64,000 nucleotides of DNA, taken from assembly GCA_032622095.1 (NCBI GenBank), contig CP136064.1:215652205-215716204 (forward strand). Direction: 5' to 3'. A program made the position numbers and the translations under genes. Below the pieces are notes generated by a model. The model did no database searches and was not told the origin of the DNA. It saw only the letters and a program-made list of their open reading frames with translations. Shown piece by piece: positions 58,601 to 61,320 of the stretch. Origin of the DNA: Siphonodentalium dalli. Its lineage: Eukaryota; Mollusca; Scaphopoda; Gadilida; Siphonodentaliidae. Each line of letters starts with the position of its first letter. The stretch's first letter is position 1.

Positions 58601-61274
58601 TTAAATTTAAATGCATGTCTTCTAGTTCCAATGTATGTAGCTCAATTGAAGAATTTAGTTTGGTCTGTGAAAAATTGTTTATACAATGTATAATTCCCAT
58701 ATGATCTTGTTGACTTCAATCATATAACCTCTCTTCTATACTTTAAACACATAAGAACTGTTTGAATAGTTTGTCCTTAAATGGTAAGTTTGTATTATGC
58801 TCACGGTTGTTGAGTTGACGATTTTATTTGACAATTATAGCAAAGTATATTTTACATATTATACACATTTGATATAATATAGTGCCACATAGATGTAATA
58901 TAAATTCACATATATATTACACCTCTATGGCACTATATTATATTAAATTCATATAGTATGTAAAATGTATATACTGTATAACGTCAATTAAAATCAACAT
59001 CTAGTTTTGTGTTTTTGTTTTCGCTATGTTATGTTTAAAGAGTATTAAAAGTGATTACAAACATATATCAACCTTCTTTTTCTAGTCAGATCAAGTATCT
59101 TGCTGTATATTGAGATGCCAATAATAGATGTGAGATAATATATATGATACAAAGTTATTTTCAGACCATTTTCCTTTTATTTGAAAATTTGAGTGTTTTC
59201 CTTTTTTTTCTTCTTTTTTTTTTTGGACCGACCGACCCAACTTTTCCAGAAAAAATTCTGCTAACCAACTAATAAAAAAACAGTGGCCTTATCAGTCAAT
59301 ATGATAAATTAGCGATTTCGGCACTGTTACAAGGTACTTACAAGGTCCCCATCTAGTCTCTCAGCTTGTAGTGTCCACCTGGATCCCTGAGAGGAAAAAC
59401 ACAATGAAGGCAATTAGCTTTAATCACAATATTCGCCCATTCCTTAGTAGTGAAGACTACTGGATTGGTAACCAGCTGTGCTGCACAATTCAGAGCAGAA
59501 ATATTGAAAAGAAGTTTATTATTTGGTAAATAAATCTGATACCTATAAAGGCAGTCTGATAAAAAAAAATTAAGCTATTTGGCCAAGAATTCAGCCAACT
59601 ATGAAAACACTGGAGTGTACCAATGGGACTAGAAAGGATACCATGTAATGTGCACTTGGGCCCCCAATGGGTTAGCCATATTACTACAAAATATAATGTT
59701 TATGAACAACAAAACTTACAACCCTCCCAACTTTGTTTTAGAGAATAACTAATTCTGAAGCTAATAAGGAATACATTAAATAATGAACATACCTGCTGTT
59801 CATACAACGCCCAGAATACAGGAAGTGGAATAAACATAAATAACACATTCAACGTTGCTTTCACTTCATCTATAAACTCTGGCTGAAATTAGAGTAAAAT
59901 AGTGATAATAATAGCATTTATTTGGAGTCAGTCATCAACCTTACTGAATATTTATCATTTCATACCGTAACATTAGACATTTTCTAAGTAGTAAAATTAT
60001 TGCAAATTTTCTTTGCCAACCAAAAACTTTTATTATAGGAGCCTAAAAAAATAGTTGGTTTGCACATTCCTAAAATGACAATTGGCAACATTAAAGATAT
60101 ATTATGTAGTTATTCGCGTGCATGATACTAGTAAGTTAGTATTCAGGCACTATGTCAACTGGAGGAATATAGCATTCTAGTAACATCGCCAAAAATTTCA
60201 AACAAATCCACCTTACCAATCCATAGAAAACATCGTCTGAACTACGCGCAATTGTAAATATTTACTTCTCGATTTGGGATGCAACTATCTGCGATAAGCT
60301 AACGAAAACAATTATTTCGCCATCGAGAGTCACTGTATTTAATTAATATATAAGAATGGTGGTGTTTGTTTTCAATTTCGATACAATATTTGTAAAAATT
60401 ACTACTTTGAGCAAGATTATTCTCCATTTCTATTTGATCACCATACTGGAGTGTTTCACATCACTTTAACAGTGAACAGACTCCTATATGCTGACTGCAT
60501 ATATTTCACTTTAAACAGAGCTTCTACTATCTGAATTCTACATAACTTGCAATGTATCACCTCTGGATAGTTCACACGTATATCATGCCATGAGATCATA
60601 TTACACACGTTAAAAAAACATGGAACTTTATAACATTGGACAAACAACGCAGGGTATATATTTCAATAATACTTGTTCCTTAATACCCTATTTCACAATA
60701 GAAGTGGTTCCAGCTCGAGATTTCATGATTTTTATGACTTTTGTGAGTCATTATCGCCATAAACATTGAATTGATTACCAGTGAGAAATTCCATAATTGT
60801 ATTCGATGCAAATAAAAATTGGCTCAACAAGGTCACCTAAATCATGCAATCTCGAGCTGGGGCCTTCACCTACTGTGAAATACACTATAAAGGAACATGT
60901 GTGCCTTCTGTTTGTAGTATTGTACCATTATTGTATCTGTTATATATTTATGTTTGGGCACAAGAAATATTTTTGAATTGAATTGAACAGGTATTAATTA
61001 GAAATAAGTTACATGCGCTTTTTGCAATGCTATAAACTTCCCTGTCAGAACATCAAAAAGTTTTGAACTGGTGGAGCATAGCCAGAGTAGAGATCCATGG
61101 CATGATCTAGTCACATTCTTGAAAGTTCAACTCAACATAGTTTGTTCATCACCTAAATGACATTCCACATTCTTATTAATGGCATACCTCATACTTATCT
61201 TCTGCACGATAAAGCCAATGGTCCTTTTTTGTCATGGGATTATCCTTACTGCAAATTTTCTTTTTCAGAGCATA
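34515..61274 (-). CDS. SLC15A: SLC15A-type proton/oligopeptide transporter, 13 C-terminal exons
   Basis: Thirteen minus-strand exons join in frame to about 468 residues matching the PepT1/PepT2 family from the loop before TM7 to the C terminus. Known members move di- and tripeptides into cells using the proton gradient. Family hallmarks seen: HWL in the pre-TM7 loop, IPLPVFWALYEQQ then GSRWTLQ (TM7, with the conserved Trp), AVNPLL in TM8, IPQYILITIGEILFSITG in TM10 with the conserved Glu, FSYSQAP, and AEFFLFA in TM12. Between TM9 and TM10 is a loop of about 200 residues with five N-glycosylation sequons, the usual extracellular domain. All introns are GT-AG. The start codon and TM1-6 lie beyond 64000. 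I cannot tell whether it is orthologous to SLC15A1 or SLC15A2. SLC15A4, which lacks the large loop, is unlikely. Confidence 0.92.
34716..35022. mobile_element. CCCTTTCTATAC-family MITE plus partial tandem copy
   Basis: Bases 34716-34783 are a partial copy (ACCTTTCAATACTAAATGG). A full copy runs 34788-35022, from CCCTTTCTGTACTGAATGG to TAGTGTAGAAAGGG, followed by TTAA at 35023-35026; the left flank is TTAT. It lies in the last transporter intron right upstream of the terminal exon, so the branch site there may be transposon-derived. Confidence 0.75.
35196..35557. mobile_element. TTAA MITE, AGGTACTCAATCCGATC family
   Basis: Flanked by TTAA at 35192-35195 and 35558-35561. Termini are AGGTACTCAATCCGATTAAG and its near complement. 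The inner arms around CTAAATTACTATTTCTTTGG pair with AAAGAAATAGTAATGTAGG, giving a long foldback. Intronic. Confidence 0.8.
35642..36000. repeat. Dispersed repeat, second copy
   Basis: The same sequence as 21990-22230 and its continuation (ACAAGACAGTCAAAGACTGT to TGATCACCCCCTCCTCCAGC, then a TTGTTGGAAATTTTCAAT patch). Related TTGACCTCATG text resumes at 36945 after the TTAA element at 36049-36786, so that element probably inserted within this repeat. Confidence 0.6.
36049..36786. mobile_element. TTAA element, CTCTTTCAACCCGG family
   Basis: Flanked by TTAA at 36045-36048 and 36787-36790. Left terminus CTCTTTCAACCCGGCGGCC; right terminus read inward CTCTTTCACCACTGGATTTCC. GGC(C/G)(C/T)GCT(G/A)(T/C)AG(C/T)GGGC motifs near the left end repeat in tandem. 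The opposed short frames at 36593-36887 show no transposase features. Confidence 0.7.
37094..37312 (+). pseudogene. Possible retroelement RNase H fragment
   Basis: A short frame contains SELRANNVSAEYLPGK. A phrase of the type AEYLPGK occurs at the end of the RNase H region of DIRS/Ngaro and some LTR retrotransposons. The usual following D..SR motif is not intact, there is an upstream stop, and no reverse transcriptase is visible, so this is at best a relic. It lies within a higher-GC block (about 37000-40600) of uncertain nature in a transporter intron. Confidence 0.3.
37313..38588. other. Higher-GC intronic block, unclassified
   Basis: More GC-rich than its surroundings, with several short overlapping frames on both strands (up to 139 codons) but no recognisable domain or exon. 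It may be decayed retroelement sequence. Confidence 0.35.
38589..38779. repeat. About 195-bp direct repeat, copy 1
   Basis: Runs from CTGGGTACGCCAAC to AAGTGTCAGTGTCCT. The core is GGTTCGATGGGTAGCCCCAA, CCTGTTTGGTG and GCTAATTACGCCAATGAAGG, then a TATATATA box-like motif. It matches 39736-39933 in the same orientation about 1.15 kb away, and partly 39960-40050. It could be an LTR-like repeat. Confidence 0.65.
39293..39505 (-). CDS. Proline-rich open frame between direct repeats
   Basis: A 70-codon minus-strand frame reads FPPYYKPPPPGAWQTGYWPH, a proline/aromatic-rich composition. It lies between the two 195-bp direct repeats. It could be a relic of a retroelement gag-like protein. No zinc knuckle, start context or longer frame is present. 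Treat as a candidate only. Confidence 0.25.
   Translation of the reverse strand: MAPESLSFMPSAPAGLGMGSQFTGLFPPYYKPPPPGAWQTGYWPHSGQQLPVTSGLIFNENQRSYSMTPL
39736..39933. repeat. About 195-bp direct repeat, copy 2
   Basis: Matches copy 1 over CTGGG(C/T)ACGCCAAC, TTCGATAGTCCAGGGAG and GGGTTCGATGGGTAGCCCCA through AAGTGTCAGTGTCCTA. Confidence 0.65.
39960..40050. repeat. About 195-bp direct repeat, partial copy 3
   Basis: Begins GGTTCGATGGGTAGCCCCAA and runs to ACCCTATATATCGA. It follows copy 2 after about 27 bp, so it is a tandem partial duplication. Confidence 0.65.
40051..41053. other. No gene recognised
   Basis: Intronic. A 126-codon plus-strand frame (40201-40581) has no recognisable domain and opposes the host gene. 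Confidence 0.3.
41058..41634. mobile_element. CCCTTTCTATAC-family MITE with nested TTAA MITE
   Basis: Flanked by TTAA at 41054-41057 and 41635-41638. Termini CCCTTTCTATATTAAATAG and TAGTATAGAAAGGG. It is interrupted at a TTAA by the element at 41265-41593; removing that insert restores the CTGAACATATCTTAAGGAAC run seen, with variation, in the other copies. Confidence 0.8.
41265..41593. mobile_element. Nested TTAA MITE, CCTCTTCGCTGC family
   Basis: Flanked by TTAA at 41261-41264 and 41594-41597. Ends are CCTCTTCGCTGCTATGACG and TTAGCAGCGAAGATG. It aligns over its length to 1718-2029 and adds a short internal segment. Confidence 0.85.
41931..42038 (-). CDS. SLC15A: SLC15A exon: TM11
   Basis: 36 codons, phase 0 at both ends, from APRSMKSMIQAMWLLTSAIG to SRYIPSQ. 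It matches the family APSNMKSV...GWLLTVAVGN segment of TM11. Donor GTGAGT, acceptor CCACAG. Confidence 0.92.
42766..42897 (-). CDS. SLC15A: SLC15A exon: end of extracellular domain and TM10
   Basis: 44 codons, phase 0, starting WKSFEV and ending GMSFSYSQ. It contains IPQYILITIGEILFSITG. The Glu of IGEI aligns with the TM10 glutamate (Glu595 in human PepT1) linked to substrate N-terminus binding and gating. Confidence 0.93.
42995..43300. repeat. CpG-rich 123-bp tandem repeat
   Basis: TTCACATAGCAAATTTCAAG, GATAGCTCCACCCGTTTCC, GAGATCTCGTCTGCGCATGC and ACGGGCGTCGCACGGGCT recur with a period of about 123 bp (43059 and 43182), preceded by a diverged unit from about 43000. It is markedly richer in CpG than the rest of the intron. 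Confidence 0.75.
43361..43382. repeat. (CA)n microsatellite
   Basis: An uninterrupted CA dinucleotide run, followed by AAACATAAATATATAAG. Confidence 0.9.
43426..45010. repeat. Larger dispersed repeat with two module types
   Basis: It starts CAATGACACTGTAGTTCAAC, as at 16694. First come modules with AGGCCCATAACTCTGG(C/T) or AGGGCCATAACTCTGGTGAA and GGACGGACGTACAGACGG. After GTCGGGGGCATAATAAATGT come modules with CCAAGATGGC(C/T) and GCGGCCATGTTTTT. It ends ACGACAGATGCCAACCCACG and AAAATTGACCTTGTCAAGTT. Non-coding and intronic. Confidence 0.6.
45370..46330. mobile_element. CAGGGTTTCCGC element with 7-bp duplication
   Basis: Left terminus CAGGGTTTCCGCTAGAGGGT; right terminus read inward CAGGGATTCCGCTATACCGG. 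The flanks are TTTATAA at 45363-45369 and 46331-46337, a 7-bp target duplication. The interior includes a 26-G run and a duplicated ATTGAAATT(A/G)(C/A)CTC(G/A)AGAG segment. No transposase. hAT-like by terminus; the 7-bp duplication also fits P-type elements. Confidence 0.7.
45956..45981 (+). repeat. 26-nt poly-G tract
   Basis: An uninterrupted run of 26 G inside the CAGGGTTTCCGC element, between two copies of an ATTGAAATT segment. Same length as the run at 14506-14531. Confidence 0.9.
46441..46863. mobile_element. Paired-hairpin MITE with 8-bp duplication
   Basis: Ends CAAGCCTTGAAATA and TATTTCAAGACTTG, flanked by ATTTCTCC at 46433-46440 and again at 46864-46871, a perfect 8-bp target duplication as in hAT elements. 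Hairpins with the GCAGAATGAGGT stem sit at 46470-46560 and 46741-46838. The spacer is inverted relative to the 13272-13680 copy. Confidence 0.8.
46972..47080 (-). CDS. SLC15A: SLC15A exon: extracellular domain segment
   Basis: 109 nt: one base completing a codon, then YSICVQLNGNYTPSNISLSA and GIGGGKVAVLIEENNK, ending in phase 0. Two N-glycosylation sequons (NYT, NIS). Donor GTAGGC, acceptor TTTACAG. The domain diverges fast in this family, so the support is frame continuity and position. Confidence 0.82.
47136..47567. mobile_element. TTAA MITE, AGATGGTCTAT family
   Basis: Flanked by TTAA at 47132-47135 and 47568-47571. On the minus strand it begins GATGGTCTATGTCTTCTC and ends in GGCCTGGATATATCATCA. 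It matches 905-1713 in inverted orientation over GCTTCTATCAATTTTATTTA and TTTATTATGCCTTTA. It sits 55 bp from a transporter exon. Confidence 0.7.
47690..48053 (-). mobile_element. tRNA-derived SINE
   Basis: On the minus strand the head reads GGTAGCCCAGTGGTTAGAGT (A box TAGCCCAGTGG) and, about 50 nt on, GTGAGTTCACGCCTG (B box-like GAGTTCACGCC), the layout of a pol III tRNA promoter. The body that follows contains GGGACCTGGTTGTTGGTTAA. The 3' end is not certain. It lies in the intron between two extracellular-domain exons, in the same orientation as the gene. Confidence 0.65.
48244..48378 (-). CDS. SLC15A: SLC15A exon: extracellular domain segment
   Basis: 135 nt with partial codons at both ends. 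It reads VFIVSEYSGDSIKLIPEEES, then GCENGQNVNVSSVSESNVTN and IEPG. Two sequons (NVS, NVT). The split codon at each junction is completed by the neighbouring exons (GG|G gives Gly, AT|T gives Ile). Donor GTGAGT, acceptor TTTCAG. Confidence 0.83.
48577..50279. mobile_element. pogo/Tigger-like element, no transposase
   Basis: It begins CAGTGAAACCTCTCCAATCC and ends, read inward, CAGTAAATCCTCTTCAAATC, flanked by TA at 48575-48576 and 50280-50281. Near the left end are repeated CCTCT(G/A)(T/C)A(A/C)TCCGAA units; CCTCTCTAAACCGAACAG-type units also recur at 49676. The 1.7-kb interior has no frame over 100 codons, so it is a decayed or non-autonomous copy. Confidence 0.75.
50571..50617 (-). CDS. SLC15A: SLC15A short exon: extracellular domain
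   Basis: 47 nt: NQDLRERPKNGMSHL plus two bases of a Gly codon. Phase 0 on entry, so it follows LLIQQ of the previous exon, and HLG|VFIV matches the family's LG...YT-type strand. Donor GTATGT, acceptor TTCCAG. Confidence 0.78.
51028..51300 (-). CDS. SLC15A: SLC15A exon: large extracellular domain
   Basis: 91 codons, phase 0 at both ends, from ANNGNLEAGQSGVTFINTLP to NVYIMSKNGKLLIQQ. It corresponds to the first immunoglobulin-like half of the PepT extracellular domain (FINTLPCDI resembles the family's N-terminal strand). One sequon (NYS). Two cysteines (in LPCDI and TCPGD) could pair. Donor GTAATA, acceptor TTTCAG. Confidence 0.87.
51510..53335. mobile_element. hAT-like element carrying a nested TTAA element
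   Basis: Left end CAAGTTTTGAAACGGTTAGG with GTCGATTAGTCGAC; right end read inward TAGTGTTAAAACGATTATCC with ATCGACGTCGAC. The flanking octamers are AGAGGACT (51502-51509) and ATAGGACT (53336-53343), 7 of 8 identical, as expected for an old hAT duplication. Without the insert at 52053-53128 it is about 750 bp and non-coding. Confidence 0.65.
52053..53128. mobile_element. TTAA element, CTCTTTCACTGCC family
   Basis: Flanked by TTAA at 52049-52052 and 53129-53132, with perfect 13-bp inverted termini CTCTTTCACTGCC / GGCAGTGAAAGAG. The 1,076-bp interior repeats GGTCACGTG(A/G)CC(G/T)TGGTG(A/G) motifs about five times (52250-52850) in both orientations. No transposase was seen. Confidence 0.8.
53361..53380. 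repeat. Right-end remnant of CCCTTTCATGAC MITE
   Basis: AAGCTCCAGTCATGGAAGGG followed by TTAA (53381-53384). No hairpin or left terminus remains. Confidence 0.7.
53501..53582 (-). CDS. SLC15A: SLC15A exon: TM9
   Basis: 82 nt: one base completing a Ser codon, then ALQRMSAGMVFAVSAFVVAG and FLQIKLD. It aligns with the LKKMA.GM..A...FV.A..VQ.E.D segment of human PepT1/2. Donor GTAAGT, acceptor TTATCAG. It lies between a MITE remnant and a complete TTAA MITE. Confidence 0.92.
53663..53920. mobile_element. TTAA MITE, CCCTTTCATGAC family with double hairpin
   Basis: Flanked by TTAA at 53659-53662 and 53921-53924. Hairpins at 53706-53783 and 53810-53880. Left end CCCTTTAATGACGGGAGCTG, right end AGCTCCAGTCAAGGAAGGG. 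It begins 80 bp upstream of the TM9 exon. Confidence 0.8.
54769..54857 (-). CDS. SLC15A: SLC15A exon: TM8
   Basis: 89 nt: AVNPLLIVFLIPVFERVIYP, then VITKCRIPN and two bases of the next codon. It matches the family TVN..LI...VP..D...YPLI.KC region; the family Asp in IFD/IMD is replaced by Glu-Arg here (VFER). Donor GTATGT, acceptor TTTCAG. Confidence 0.92.
54937..55054. mobile_element. 118-bp inverted-repeat element
   Basis: Perfect 21-bp inverted arms (ACCCTGTGTCTGTTCATGTG plus G, and complement) surround an inner stem GCCAGCC/GGCTGGC. It is intronic, 79 bp upstream of the TM8 exon. Only one copy was seen in the window. Confidence 0.65.
55112..55324. mobile_element. TA foldback MITE, full copy
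   Basis: A 213-bp palindrome flanked by TA at 55110-55111 and 55325-55326, with the GGAAAGCTCTCAATGAGAGC centre. Intronic. Confidence 0.85.
55554..55579. promoter_or_regulatory. 26-bp perfect palindrome with a CRE core
   Basis: TCCCTCATGTGAC followed by its exact complement GTCACATGAGGGA. The centre TGACGTCA is a consensus CREB/ATF site. It lies in a transporter intron outside any recognised MITE. Whether it is bound is unknown. Confidence 0.45.
55773..55808 (-). CDS. SLC15A: SLC15A short exon: loop before TM8
   Basis: 12 codons, GVLGVLKPEQLQ, phase 0 at both ends. It fits the family loop ...LEIQPDQMQ just before TVN of TM8. Donor GTGGGT, acceptor TATTATAG. Confidence 0.9.
55857..56928. mobile_element. 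CAGGGTTTCYGC element with 7-bp duplication
   Basis: Left terminus CAGGGTTTCTGCTAGGGGTT; right terminus read inward CAGGGTTTCCGCTACTACGG. ACATAAG flanks both sides (55850-55856, 56929-56935). A 163-codon frame at 56150-56641 has no transposase motif and crosses a poly-C tract, so it is not called. Confidence 0.72.
57035..57307. mobile_element. TTAA MITE, CCCTTTGACGGG family
   Basis: Flanked by TTAA at 57031-57034 and 57308-57311. Left end CCCTTTGACGGGTGAGTAC; right end read inward CCCTTCGGCGGGTAGAATG. Subterminal GACATCATAT and AATGACATAAATGTCATT motifs recall 4121-4448. Confidence 0.75.
57429..59288. mobile_element. PIF/Harbinger-like 1.86-kb element
   Basis: Perfect 26-bp inverted termini beginning GGCCACTGTTTTTTTATTAG, flanked by TTA at 57426-57428 and 59289-59291 (TWA duplication). 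No transposase. The interior from about 57600 to 58560 is CpG-rich and unlike the AT-rich surroundings. It contains CATCACTTCCGC and AACATGGCGGCCAC, which look like promoter/first-exon sequence. An imperfect inverted repeat lies at 58840-58975 (TATAATATAGTGCCA and complement). The right end is 53 bp beyond a transporter exon's splice donor. Confidence 0.75.
58313..58495 (+). pseudogene. Small ORF inside the Harbinger-like element
   Basis: 60 codons from an ATG in good context (GAAATGG): MAKVYLCAVVISENKTIRKQ, with VRELFSFVEDDALIRRDYFG further on. The frame is open upstream to 58127. Near the end, TGAGGGGATCAGC at 58480-58492 is followed by a near-identical 13-mer at 58493-58505. This 13-nt duplication shifts the frame into a stop; in the other frame about 20 acidic/proline-containing codons continue to a TAA at 58554-58556. 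I do not recognise the protein. It may be host sequence captured by the transposon. Confidence 0.4.
59342..59386 (-). CDS. SLC15A: SLC15A short exon: end of TM7
   Basis: 15 codons, GSRWTLQAERLDGDL, phase 0 at both ends. GSRWTLQA is nearly invariant in animal PepT proteins right after the FDQQ end of TM7. Donor GTAAGT, acceptor CTCTCAG. Confidence 0.93.
59793..59882 (-). CDS. SLC15A: SLC15A exon: TM7
   Basis: 30 codons, phase 0: PEFIDEVKATLNVLFMFIPL, then PVFWALYEQQ. IPLP.FWAL..QQ is a signature of animal PepT transporters; the Trp aligns with Trp294 of human PepT1. Tyr-Glu replaces the usual Phe-Asp before QQ. Donor GTATGT, acceptor TTTCAG. Confidence 0.93.
60740..61109. mobile_element. GATCATGCCATG-family MITE, split by a LINE end
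   Basis: Matches 25132-25656 over ATAAACATTGAATTGATTAC, GAGAAATTCCATAATTGTA and TTCACCTACTGTGAA, and ends CATGGCATGATCTA. A fragment at about 60901-60988 interrupts it between repeated GAACA bases. Confidence 0.65.
60901..60988 (+). mobile_element. Short LINE 3'-end insertion, (GAATT)n tail
   Basis: About 88 bp ending TTTTTGAATTGAATTGAAC, a microsatellite-type tail as in some CR1/L2-like LINEs, flanked by GAACA on both sides within the MITE. It is 5'-truncated to only the tail region. Confidence 0.5.
61188..61274 (-). CDS. SLC15A: SLC15A exon: loop before TM7
   Basis: 29 codons, phase 0: YALKKKICSKDNPMTKKDHW, then LYRAEDKYE. It fits the cytoplasmic loop of PepT with the HWL...A..KY(D/E) motif. 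It is the most 5' exon in the window; exons for TM1-6 must lie beyond 64000, past the LINE. Donor GTATGA, acceptor TTATCAG. Confidence 0.92.
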
Positions 61275-61320
61275 CTGATAAATAAAAGTGGAACATAAAT
61301 ATCGAAAAGCAGAAGGTACA

